In this document: in pieces, positions 6,380 through 13,776 of the stretch
How the letters are laid out: every line of letters begins with the position of its first letter
Position numbering within the stretch: position 1 is the stretch's first letter
Source: CAYLLN01 sp036496265
GTDB taxonomy: Bacteria; Planctomycetota; Planctomycetia; Pirellulales; Pirellulaceae
NCBI GenBank assembly: GCA_036496265.1
Contig: DASXLL010000146.1
Span: forward strand, 1-21,698
Direction: 5' to 3'
DNA length: 21,698 nucleotides
Notes under the pieces: generated by a model
The model's input: the letters and a program-made list of their open reading frames with translations, nothing else
Databases searched by the model: none
Told to the model about the DNA's origin: nothing
Translations under genes and position numbers: made by a program

Positions 6380-7876
6380 TCAATTTGATTTTTCCACGCG
6401 CTGTCGGGTAATTTCGATGGCTTTGAGGAGCCCGCGGGCTTTGTTGAGGGTTTCTTGATACTCGCTCGCCGGATCGCTGTCGGCGACAATGCCCGCGCCG
6501 GCTTGGATGTAGGCTTGACCGCCGTGGACGACGAGCGTGCGGAGCGTGATGCAGGTGTCCATATTGCCGGCGTAGTCGATATAGCCGACGGCGCCGGCGT
6601 AGGGGCCGCGGCGATGCGGCTCGAGTTCGTCGATAACTTGCATGGCGCGGACTTTGGGAGCGCCGCTAACGGTGCCGGCGGGAAGGCTGGCTTTGAGAGC
6701 GTCGAAGGCGTCGAGGTCGTCACGAAGCGTGGCGGTGACGTTCGAAGTGATGTGCATGACGTGGCTGTAGCGCTCGATGACCATCACGTCAGAGAGCTTG
6801 ACGCTGCCGAATTTGGCGACACGGCCCACATCGTTACGGCCCAGATCGACGAGCATGACGTGCTCGGCGCGTTCTTTGGGATCGGCAAGCAATTCTTCGG
6901 CTAGGCGGCGGTCTTCTTCGTCAGTTGAGCCGCGAGGACGCGTGCCGGCGAGCGGTCTTACGGTTACTTGGCGATCAACAACTCGGCACATGATTTCGGG
7001 CGAGCTGCCGACGAGCGTGACCTCCGGCGAGCGGAGGAAGAACATGAAGGGACTGGGATTCACAACCCGCAACGTGCGATAGACCTCGAATGGATCGCAG
7101 CCGAGGTCGAGCGCGAGGCGCTGGCTGAGGACGACCTGAAAGATATCACCAGCCCGGATGTATTCGACGCATTTGCGGACGGCGGCTTCGAATTCGGGCT
7201 GCAGAAAGTTCGATTTCCAGGCGATTTGGGGCGTGCCGGTGGTGGCGATATCGGCGGGAGGCAGGTTGGTCGGTTGCGAGAGCCGGCTGGCGAGCTCATC
7301 GACGCGGCGGCAGGCGTCATCGTATGCCGCTCGCGGATCGCTCGTTTTGTCGAGCCGAGCCATCGCGATTACGAAGAGGGTCTTGCTGACATTGTCGAAA
7401 ACGACCATGCGGTCGTAGAGCGCGAACGACAGGTCCGGCAGGTTTCGGTCGTCGTTGGGGGCGTTGGGCAAATTTTCGACGTAACGGACCACATCGTAGC
7501 CGGCGTACCCAATGGCGCCGCCTTCAAGTGGCGGCAATTCCGGCAGATGAACAGCCTTAAAGGAAGCTAGTTTGTCGCGAAGCTCGCCGAGCGGATCGGG
7601 GCAGTCGAATATCTTTGTCTGCCCGTCGCTACGCACGGTCACTTTTGTTCCGTAAGCAACCAGCTCCCAGAATGGCTCGAAGGCCAGGAAGCTGTAGCGG
7701 CCGACTTTTTCGCCGCCGACGACGCTCTCGAAGAGGCAGGCATGTCGTCCGCCGTCGAGCAAGTGGAACGCCGTCACTGGCGTGAGCGCGTCGCTGAGCA
7801 GCCGGCGATAAACAGGCACGAGGTGGTGGCCGTCGGCGAGGCAGCGGAAGGCGTCGAAATCGGGCAGATGGGGCAT
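6380..7876 (-). CDS. trpE: Anthranilate synthase component I
   Basis: The 498-aa protein is the large subunit of anthranilate synthase, which converts chorismate and ammonia (from the TrpG subunit) to anthranilate, the first committed step of tryptophan synthesis. The N-terminal domain has LFES (48-51), corresponding to the LLES element of the tryptophan feedback site. The chorismate-binding domain carries GDIFQVVLSQR (243-253), PLAGTRPRG (308-316), ERAEHVMLVDLGRNDVGRV (335-353), LPAGTVSGAPKVRAMQ (398-413), GYIDYAGNMDTCITLRT (431-447) and QAGAGIVADSDP (458-469). Length is normal. The start overlaps the stop of the preceding 112-aa gene by one base (TAATG), so translation is probably coupled. 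No trpG is in the window. The amidotransferase-independent paralogue PabB is the main alternative, but LFES and DYAGNMDT favour TrpE. Confidence 0.94.
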   Translation of the reverse strand: MPHLPDFDAFRCLADGHHLVPVYRRLLSDALTPVTAFHLLDGGRHACLFESVVGGEKVGRYSFLAFEPFWELVAYGTKVTVRSDGQTKIFDCPDPLGELRDKLASFKAVHLPELPPLEGGAIGYAGYDVVRYVENLPNAPNDDRNLPDLSFALYDRMVVFDNVSKTLFVIAMARLDKTSDPRAAYDDACRRVDELASRLSQPTNLPPADIATTGTPQIAWKSNFLQPEFEAAVRKCVEYIRAGDIFQVVLSQRLALDLGCDPFEVYRTLRVVNPSPFMFFLRSPEVTLVGSSPEIMCRVVDRQVTVRPLAGTRPRGSTDEEDRRLAEELLADPKERAEHVMLVDLGRNDVGRVAKFGSVKLSDVMVIERYSHVMHITSNVTATLRDDLDAFDALKASLPAGTVSGAPKVRAMQVIDELEPHRRGPYAGAVGYIDYAGNMDTCITLRTLVVHGGQAYIQAGAGIVADSDPASEYQETLNKARGLLKAIEITRQRVEKSN

Positions 7877-8214
7877 TAGGCGGCGGCCCTTTCGGCCTCG
7901 AGCAATTCGTTGCAGAGCGCCTTCATCGCCTGAAGCTCATGCTGAAACTCGCGGTGCGATTCCTCCAGGGGCATCGCGTCGAACAGATCGGCAAGTTGAA
8001 CACCGCGCCCCATGATTTCGACGGCCCGCTTGTTGCTAAGTTTGCTCTTTACAAACTGAATATTCTTGCCGTGAAAGAACGCCTCGATTGCCTGGGTAGG
8101 CGTCATGGAGCCGGCGACCAGCGACTCGACCACACCGAGGCTCGTCACGGCAAACAACGCGAGGGGCGTCTCTTGCCCGGCTGTGATTTTCGCGAGGTCG
8201 AAAACTTGTTTCAT
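7876..8214 (-). CDS. Hypothetical 112-aa protein upstream of trpE
   Basis: I do not recognise this protein. It is soluble, has no signal peptide, and appears mostly helical. A central basic patch (NIQFVKSKLSNKRAVEIMGRG, about residues 50-70) is followed by a C-terminal amphipathic, coiled-coil-like helix rich in Glu (ESHREFQHELQAMKALCNEL). It starts 3 bp after the end of the interrupted ORF at 8218-8457 and overlaps the trpE start by one base, so it belongs to the folA-trpE transcription unit. The composition and pairing with a small upstream partner would fit an antitoxin or immunity protein, or a small regulatory partner; this is speculation from gene arrangement only. Coding is supported by tight spacing and typical codon use. 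Confidence 0.75.
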   Translation of the reverse strand: MKQVFDLAKITAGQETPLALFAVTSLGVVESLVAGSMTPTQAIEAFFHGKNIQFVKSKLSNKRAVEIMGRGVQLADLFDAMPLEESHREFQHELQAMKALCNELLEAERAAA

Positions 8215-8217
8215 GAC

Positions 8218-8457
8218 TTAGTGATAGGGGAAGAATTTCACGTCGGCGACCTGCCCTGATTCGTGCTCGAAGTAATGCACCTAACCATTATTGCCGTACT
8301 TAAGCACTTTTTGCCATTTCCCTCGCAGCAACTGGCGTAGATATTTGAGCAGCGTTTTGTTGTAAACAGGGAATTTGTCGGCGTTGCCTCGGCTGGACTG
8401 CCATTCGTGTGGGACAGACCCTGACGCCCGGATGTTCGGGTACAGATTAAGCGGCAT
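8218..8457 (-). pseudogene. Small gene interrupted by one in-frame TAG
   Basis: From ATG 8457 the frame reads 58 residues (MPLNLYPNIRASG, VYNKTLLKYLRQLLRGKWQK, VLKYGNNG) to a TAG at 8281-8283. It then continues in the same frame for 20 more codons, VHYFEHESGQVADVKFFPYH, to TAA at 8218-8220, exactly 3 bp before the next gene's ATG. The second part reads like real protein and the spacing to the neighbours (6 bp after the upstream stop, 3 bp before the downstream start) is that of an intact operon gene of 79 codons. A GAG-to-TAG or CAG-to-TAG change would explain the stop. The end resembles, loosely and from memory, beta-hairpin ends of small toxin domains; function is not established. A sequencing error or genuine shorter protein are alternatives. 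Confidence 0.65.
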
Positions 8458-8463
8458 GGCACT

Positions 8464-8859
8464 TTATGCACTCGCCGACCGATGAAAATGAACGTGCTTC
8501 CATTGGCCGCCGATTTTTTGCCAGACGCGAGTTTCTTCGACGCGGCCGATGTGGACTTCGCCGGCGGAGTCGAGCGATTGGGTCAGCCGCACACAGCAGA
8601 GGACTGCGCTGTCGCCCATGATTCGCACGTGCGGCTGGCTCATGGTGACGTTTTTGGCTGGCTTTTGCGGTGAGCCGGGCAGGTCGAAGAAGTATTTGTG
8701 AAAGGGCATGCCGACGGCGAGCTGGCCGCGGGATTCGGGCTCGAAGCAGGTGATCGAGCCGTCGCAGAGCGATTCGTAGGTCTTCCAATCGCCGGAGACA
8801 ATCGAGATGAGTAGCTTTTGATTAAGGTCGAGGAGTTGTTGCGTTGTGTCGGCAGACAT
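8464..8859 (-). CDS. CaMKII-association-domain (SnoaL/NTF2-like) protein
   Basis: The 131-aa product matches the calcium/calmodulin-dependent kinase II association domain family (an NTF2-like alpha+beta cone fold), which occurs in bacteria as small stand-alone oligomers of unknown function. Typical elements are LLDLNQKLLISIVSGDWKTY near the N-terminus, ITCFEPESRGQLAVGMPFH in the middle, and EETRVWQKIGGQWKHVHFHR at the C-terminus, whose W-x-(N/H)-V-H-F-H-R ending is characteristic. No kinase is nearby, so the name reflects fold only; binding of a small ligand in the cone pocket is plausible. The ATG at 8859 is chosen because the family begins there; the upstream open frame overlaps folA and is not protein-like. 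It follows folA by 13 bp and precedes the interrupted ORF by 6 bp. Confidence 0.88.
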   Translation of the reverse strand: MSADTTQQLLDLNQKLLISIVSGDWKTYESLCDGSITCFEPESRGQLAVGMPFHKYFFDLPGSPQKPAKNVTMSQPHVRIMGDSAVLCCVRLTQSLDSAGEVHIGRVEETRVWQKIGGQWKHVHFHRSASA

Positions 8860-8872
8860 GGCAGTGCGGATT

Positions 8873-9367
8873 TTAGGGGGTGATTCGGTCGTAAATGCAG
8901 AAAGTCGTATCGTACTCATTCTTGGCGTCGGCGGGATGTGGCTCGCGGGTGGTTTCGCGCCAGTGGGACCAGTCGATCGGCGGAAAATAGGTGTCGCCGG
9001 GGATGTCGGCTTCGACCCAGGTGACGTAGAGGCGATTCGCGAGGGCGATTGCGGGCTCGAAGAGTTGACCTCCGCCGATAAGGAAAGGTTCGGGGTCGCT
9101 AGCGGCGGCCGCAATGGCGGCGTCTAGGTTCTGAACGACAGCCACGTCCGGCGGAGCTGTAAAGTCGCCGCGCCGGCTGACGACAATCGTTGTTCTGCCG
9201 GGAAGGACGCGGCCGAGGGACTCGAATGTTTTACGGCCCATGATGATGTGGTGGCCCATCGTTAGGGACTTAAACCGCTTGAGATCGGACGACAGCCGCC
9301 AGGGGAGGCCGCCGCCGCGGCCGATGACGCCACTGCGAGTCATGGCGACGATGAGAGAGAGACGCAT
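8873..9367 (-). CDS. folA: Dihydrofolate reductase
   Basis: The 164-aa protein is dihydrofolate reductase, which uses NADPH to regenerate tetrahydrofolate for thymidylate, purine and methionine synthesis. It shows the N-terminal SLIVAMTRSGVIGRGGGLPW, with the acidic active-site residue Asp28 in LSSDLKRFK, the NADPH-binding HHIIMGRKTFESLGR (39-53), TTIVVSRR, and the FLIGGGQLFEPA phosphate-binding loop. Length is normal (about 160). It is the first gene of a five-gene minus-strand run ending in trpE, and is divergent from ftr with 109 bp between the starts. No thymidylate synthase gene, the usual partner, is in the window. Confidence 0.96.
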   Translation of the reverse strand: MRLSLIVAMTRSGVIGRGGGLPWRLSSDLKRFKSLTMGHHIIMGRKTFESLGRVLPGRTTIVVSRRGDFTAPPDVAVVQNLDAAIAAAASDPEPFLIGGGQLFEPAIALANRLYVTWVEADIPGDTYFPPIDWSHWRETTREPHPADAKNEYDTTFCIYDRITP

Positions 9368-9434
9368 AGACGATTCCCGCTGGTCAGACTCCAGAAATCT
9401 CGATAGCTTGACTAGCTTTCAACTCGTTCTGTTT

Positions 9435-9468
9435 AACGCAGAGTCGCCAAGACGCAAAGGCGCAGAGA
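9435..9468. repeat. Single-arm copy of the CGCAAAGGCGCAGAGA repeat
   Basis: AACGCAGAGTCGCCAAGACGCAAAGG continues into CGCAGAGA (9461-9468). It shares the 16-base word CGCAAAGGCGCAGAGA with the palindrome at 4790-4860, but no right arm follows. It ends 8 bases before the GTG start of ftr, in the folA-ftr divergent region. Confidence 0.8.
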
Positions 9469-9476
9469 TTAAGTAA

Positions 9477-10373
9477 GTGCAGATTGACGGCACATTTATC
9501 GAAGATACGTTCGCCGAAGCGTTTGGAATGCGCTATGTACGGCTGGTGATTACGGCGGCGGACGAATATTGGCTGGAGGCAGCGCTGAAGGAGTTAACGG
9601 GTTACAGCTCCTCGGTGATTGCTTGTGATGCGGAGACGGGCGTTGAGCGGCGGATGCCGATTACGGAGACGCCCGACGGGCGGCCGGGAGCGAGTGTGCT
9701 GCTGTTTGGGTTTTCGACTGACGCGCTGAACAAGAGTGTCCCGAATCGCGTGGGGCAATGTGTGATGACTTGTCCGACGACGGCTGTTTTTGACGGAATG
9801 CCGACGGCAGAGACCAAAATTCCGCTGGGGAAGAAACTTCGCTTTTTTGGCGATGGTTTTCAGAAGAGCAAGCAAGTGGCCGGGCGGCGCTATTGGCGAA
9901 TTCCGGTGATGGATGGCGAATTTTTGGTGGATGATGTTGTTGGCGTTGAGAAGGGAGTGGCGGGGGGCAATATCATTATTCAGTCGGTCGATCAGGCGAA
10001 GGGGTTAACTGCGGTGCGGCGGGCGACGGAGGCGATTTGGAAATCGTCCGGCGTGATTACTCCATTTCCGGGCGGGTCGGCCCGCAGCGGGAGCAAGGTT
10101 GGCTCAAAATATAAGGGCCTCGTCGCTTCGACGTCCGATCCCTACTGCCCGACGCTTCGCGGCCGGGTCGAGAGCAAGCTGCACCAGGACGCGAATTGTG
10201 CGTACGAAATCGTGATCGACGGCACGAGCGAACAGACCGTGGGGGCCGCGATGGGAGCGGGGCTGCGGGCCGCAGCGGGCAACGGGATTGTCGCCATCAC
10301 GGCCGGGAATTATGGCGGCAAGCTCGGCAAGTTTCATTTTCATTTGAGAAAGCTGCTCGGTGCGGATGGTTAA
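9477..10373 (+). CDS. fhcD: Formylmethanofuran-tetrahydromethanopterin formyltransferase
   Basis: The 298-aa product is Ftr (FhcD), which transfers a formyl group between methanofuran and tetrahydromethanopterin. In bacteria it acts in the C1 oxidation route from formaldehyde to formate, as part of the formyltransferase/hydrolase complex with FhcA, B and C. Family marks are the start DGTFIEDTFAEAFGM, TETPDGRPGASV, RVGQCVMTCPTTAVFDGM, KLRFFGDGFQKS, RIPVMDGEFLVDD, GVITPFPGGSARSGSKVGS, CPTLRGRVE and the end AGNYGGKLGKFHFHLRKLL. The length fits the 295-305 residues of the family. The start is GTG at 9477, the only candidate consistent with the conserved N-terminus; no strong ribosome-binding site precedes it. 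FhcABC and other pathway genes are not in the window. Such genes are known from methylotrophs and many planctomycetes. Confidence 0.95.
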   Translation: MQIDGTFIEDTFAEAFGMRYVRLVITAADEYWLEAALKELTGYSSSVIACDAETGVERRMPITETPDGRPGASVLLFGFSTDALNKSVPNRVGQCVMTCPTTAVFDGMPTAETKIPLGKKLRFFGDGFQKSKQVAGRRYWRIPVMDGEFLVDDVVGVEKGVAGGNIIIQSVDQAKGLTAVRRATEAIWKSSGVITPFPGGSARSGSKVGSKYKGLVASTSDPYCPTLRGRVESKLHQDANCAYEIVIDGTSEQTVGAAMGAGLRAAAGNGIVAITAGNYGGKLGKFHFHLRKLLGADG

Positions 10374-10419
10374 GTCAGCGCGAATCGGGGTAGGCAAGGT
10401 GCTGCTTCGGATGCACTGG

Positions 10420-10998
10420 CTAAGGGGCCTGACCAATTGCCTCGCAGTAGCAGTAATCGAATAGCATCTGCCACTCGAGCCTCGCGACTTCCCGCGCGAG
10501 CTGCTCGGATTTCGAACGCCCGCGGGCGACCGCCTCGCACAGATCGACGAATCGAAACAGATCCCACGTCGTTTGCAATATTAGAAATTTCGCCGGCTCG
10601 TCAAGCTGCGATTTTGCCGCCAACTCCTGCGCCTCCGCCGCCAGCCCTTCGAAGACCGTGTGCCGCGGAACGCGATGAAACCAGTATTTGGCATTCCCGT
10701 AATCGGGCTCCCGGCGGTGCATGATGCCGTGCCAATAGCTGCCGTCGATTGTATGAATCTCCTGGCTGATTGTGTGTGACTCGTCCAAACAATCGTGCCA
10801 GAGCCAGAGAGCTGACAGGCAGCATTGCGCGGCATCGCGATTGACGATCTTTTTGCCCGGAAAAATCTGCTCGACGGTCAACGCGTCAAGCTGCGAGCGC
10901 ACTCCCGCACTTGGCGAACCCGGCCCGAGCACCGGCAGTCGATCACCAATCAAGTCCGCGACTACCGCACCATATTCCTGCGCATCAAAATTGACCAT
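10420..10998 (-). CDS. Conserved-looking hypothetical protein, 192 aa
   Basis: I cannot name this protein with certainty. It is soluble without a signal peptide. The centre is rich in potential metal or active-site residues: CCLSALWLWHDCLDESHTIS (about 59-78), then GSYWHGIMHRREPDYGNAKYW (about 86-106) and FHRVPRHTVFE. Histidine, tryptophan and cysteine are concentrated there, which suggests a catalytic or metal-binding core, but this is inference. The remainder is helical (LAAEAQELAAKS, LEWQMLFDYCY). It starts 3 bp after the stop of the metallohydrolase gene, so the two are probably one operon, yet this protein appears cytoplasmic while its partner is exported. It is convergent with ftr, 46 bp apart. 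Confidence 0.8.
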   Translation of the reverse strand: MVNFDAQEYGAVVADLIGDRLPVLGPGSPSAGVRSQLDALTVEQIFPGKKIVNRDAAQCCLSALWLWHDCLDESHTISQEIHTIDGSYWHGIMHRREPDYGNAKYWFHRVPRHTVFEGLAAEAQELAAKSQLDEPAKFLILQTTWDLFRFVDLCEAVARGRSKSEQLAREVARLEWQMLFDYCYCEAIGQAP

Positions 10999-11001
10999 CG
11001 A

Positions 11002-13605
11002 CTACTCCGCACATTCCTCTTTAATCTGCCGATATCTATCCCGCGCCCGCTCGTAGGCCTCCTCGGCAGCCTCGGCCTCGCCGGCGGCAATCCGCGAATG
11101 TCGATTCGCCCACAGCAAGTCGATCGTATCGAGGCACCACTGAGCGCTAGCTTTCGAAGCCCGAATCGGCTTACCGCCGACGATGACGTTCACGGGATTT
11201 GTATGCATCTGCGGAAAGTGGCGCAAGGCGACCCAACTGCTCTGGCGGATCGGAACGTCGAATTGCAGGTCGTGAATGTTGCCATCGGCAACGACCTCGC
11301 GGGACGCCACTGGCTGTCCATTGACGACAATTTCCACCAGTCGCTTGCCGCCACGAATCGACTCGTCATATCGCCGGCCGTGCAGTTCAACCGTGTCGCC
11401 CACCACGCTGCGGCCCGCGGGCGGAGTAACTCCGCCATAAGCCACCGCCAGCGGCGTTTCCGAGGCAAAGGCAACTTTTGCCATCACTTTCACCGTTCCA
11501 GCTTTTGCAAGTTGCACGTCGCCGTCACCAGGCTGGAGGCCAACCACGCGAAAACCCAACGCGTGGACATAGCCGTCGGACACGTACGACTTGCCCGCTC
11601 GAATCCCTTCGCACCAGGCCGCATAATCCACCCGCTGTACATCGCCAAGACGCACATACGACCGGCCCTGCCCCACATTGCGGCTGCTCATGCAGGGAAA
11701 ATCAGTCTCGCCGCTGGCTTTCAGAGGAAAGCCGCAGTTGAGCACGTGATACCAAGTGTTCCATTCCTGAATCCGTCGCGTGTCCATCGCGCTGATGAAG
11801 TCGCAGACGCCTTCCGCCACGCTCACCGGCAGCTCCATCGCACCGACACCGTTCATTTCCGGAATCGCCAGGTTCGGAAGCTGCTCCGCCGCCCGTGCGT
11901 GCGATGCGGTCAGCTCTTCCATGCTCAACGTGCCGCTGGCGTCCGTATCCATCTTGGCAAACGCCTCGGGCAACAACGCATCGGTCACTTCGGTAGGCGA
12001 TAGTTCCTCATCGCCAGACACATCCAACCGCCGCATCAATCGCCGGCTGGCAGATTTTTCATCGATTGACAGTCCGCTCGCCGAATGCGCATATCCCGTC
12101 ACTCCCCCTTGTTCCTTGCACCACTTGAGTACGGGCACCGTCCACGTCGGCCAGCCCTGCGTTTCCAGGCCGTCGGACCCTGGATAGGTCTGATCGCTCA
12201 AGTTCAGCAGGCAGACATGGCCGAGCGACTGCGACCCGAAGCCGCTGATTTCCAGGTCGTACTTCAAAACCGTGAGCGGCTCAGTCAAATCATTCGGCTT
12301 CGATTGAAAGTACTGTCGCTGAAAACGGAAGCACGGTCCCCACGTCAGCACCGAGCCGACGTTGAGCCCTTCCCCCTTTACCTGCCGGAACATGTCGGCC
12401 GGCGAGACGCCTTCCGTCGGCACGGTGTAATGCGCACAGCCTGCACCATGAATGTGGTGATCGCCACTGTAGTAGCCGAACGCCGCCGGATCGACCCAGC
12501 GCTCCAGTTTCAAATCAATTGCATAACTCGCGGTAGCGGGAACTTCAAACTGCCGCGACAAAACGCGATACTCTGGCCCGCGGCTATATTCCACCATGAA
12601 TTTCCCTGGTGGGAGCAGTACTGCTTCGCCCGTCGCGCGATAAACATGCGGCTGAAAAAATAAATCCGGCGCGACCCGCTTGGCCTGCGGCGGATAAACA
12701 TTGCCTAGCTCGTCGCGAAACAGCAATTTGGCCATCGTCGGCCGGCCGTTTTCATCGACGACATTCATTTGAACGGCTACCGCCGGCTTCACATCGAACA
12801 GAATCGGCACTTCGCCGCGAAAACCAAGGTCTTGATTGCCTTGTTCGACATCGAAGCCGATGGTCGCCTCACGCTTGCCGGCTTCATGGCAATAAATCAG
12901 CGCGATAGCGTACTCAACTTCCAGGCCGCTGAGCTTCTCCGTCAACGGCGGCATCGTGAACATCTCGGCGCTCAAAAACCGCTCGGGATCGTTCGCTTTG
13001 TTCGGATTCGCGCCAAGCTCCGTCTGCTGCTGCCTTTGCAGGCTCAGAGCGGCAGCCCCGGCATAAACCGGACCGCTCTGCGGGCTGATGATCTTCAAGC
13101 GCTTTGTAATCGTGCTCTCGTTGATGACTTTGATGAGCATCGGTGTGTATCCGCCTTGCTGCAAGCTAGCGGAAGCTTCGCCGCGAATGACTTTCACACG
13201 CGATTCCGGGTTAATCGCAACCCCCACGAAGACGTGGCGATCGACGATTGCCTGCAGCGCATCGGCATCGCGCTTTCGCGCCGCTGTTTCAATCTGCTCC
13301 GCCGCGTCGCTCGACCAAGGCCGGCCCAGCATCGCCAGCGCCTGACCGACCCGACGCACATTCGCCGCCAGCGGCTGTCCTTCAACGTTTTTGACGGGCA
13401 ATTCGTCCGCGATAGCGACAACACGGACACAAAACGCGCATGCCAAACTGACGGCGACAAGCGCGCGGCCCAGGGCAATTCGCAGCACGCACCGAAAAAC
13501 ACCGCCCAGAACGATTGCCGATGCTGCCAAAGTTGCTCGGGCTTCATTGCGACAATCCGTCGCGCGCCCAGAGGCATAGCGTTTGCAAACCGATTCGCCG
13601 CACAT
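11002..13605 (-). CDS. Secreted CehA/McbA-like PHP metallohydrolase with EF-hand insertion
   Basis: From ATG 13605 the protein is 867 aa. A long N-terminal region contains a hydrophobic stretch (RALVAVSLACAFCVRVVAIA, about 47-66) followed by DELPV, a likely signal peptide with an extended n-region. Residues 70-370 look like beta-rich domains. A PHP-type motif YYSGDHHIHGAGC (about 378-390) then begins the metallohydrolase domain, which continues through GGVTGYAHSASG. Two EF-hand loops follow, starting DVSGDEELSPTE (about 528) and DTDASGTLSMEE (about 553), inserted before SGETDFPCMSSRN, which resumes the PHP domain. Family members hydrolyse esters or phosphodiesters, but the substrate here is unknown. 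An upstream ATG pair at 13692-13695 would add 30 residues; 13605 is preferred because GGTGGGTAGGG-like purines lie 11-20 bases upstream on the coding strand. Confidence 0.8.
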   Translation of the reverse strand: MCGESVCKRYASGRATDCRNEARATLAASAIVLGGVFRCVLRIALGRALVAVSLACAFCVRVVAIADELPVKNVEGQPLAANVRRVGQALAMLGRPWSSDAAEQIETAARKRDADALQAIVDRHVFVGVAINPESRVKVIRGEASASLQQGGYTPMLIKVINESTITKRLKIISPQSGPVYAGAAALSLQRQQQTELGANPNKANDPERFLSAEMFTMPPLTEKLSGLEVEYAIALIYCHEAGKREATIGFDVEQGNQDLGFRGEVPILFDVKPAVAVQMNVVDENGRPTMAKLLFRDELGNVYPPQAKRVAPDLFFQPHVYRATGEAVLLPPGKFMVEYSRGPEYRVLSRQFEVPATASYAIDLKLERWVDPAAFGYYSGDHHIHGAGCAHYTVPTEGVSPADMFRQVKGEGLNVGSVLTWGPCFRFQRQYFQSKPNDLTEPLTVLKYDLEISGFGSQSLGHVCLLNLSDQTYPGSDGLETQGWPTWTVPVLKWCKEQGGVTGYAHSASGLSIDEKSASRRLMRRLDVSGDEELSPTEVTDALLPEAFAKMDTDASGTLSMEELTASHARAAEQLPNLAIPEMNGVGAMELPVSVAEGVCDFISAMDTRRIQEWNTWYHVLNCGFPLKASGETDFPCMSSRNVGQGRSYVRLGDVQRVDYAAWCEGIRAGKSYVSDGYVHALGFRVVGLQPGDGDVQLAKAGTVKVMAKVAFASETPLAVAYGGVTPPAGRSVVGDTVELHGRRYDESIRGGKRLVEIVVNGQPVASREVVADGNIHDLQFDVPIRQSSWVALRHFPQMHTNPVNVIVGGKPIRASKASAQWCLDTIDLLWANRHSRIAAGEAEAAEEAYERARDRYRQIKEECAE

Positions 13606-13776
13606 CTTGTTTACCCTACCCACCTTTAACCTATCGGCTCCCGCTGCGCGCTGAAGCGATTCATACCTTGGCCGCGCAGCCGCCGCGTCCATCATAACTT
13701 ACTGCCCTCACTCCAACCGCCACATCCCAGCCACCACCTGCCAGCACGAACCTCGCCTCTCAGGTCACCATACGCC

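Noticed and set aside
9368..9476. A riboswitch or tetrahydrofolate-sensing leader between folA and ftr
   Set aside because: The gap is 109 bp, a third of which is a repeat half-copy, and no conserved aptamer-like structure is visible.
10825..12003. A 392-aa plus-strand open frame
   Set aside because: It is the mirror of the metallohydrolase and hypothetical genes in a high-GC region; the sequence is Arg/His-rich and has no domain, while the opposite strand shows clear motifs.
12769..13629. A 286-aa plus-strand open frame
   Set aside because: It is antisense to the N-terminal part of the metallohydrolase, with shadow-type composition and no recognisable motif.
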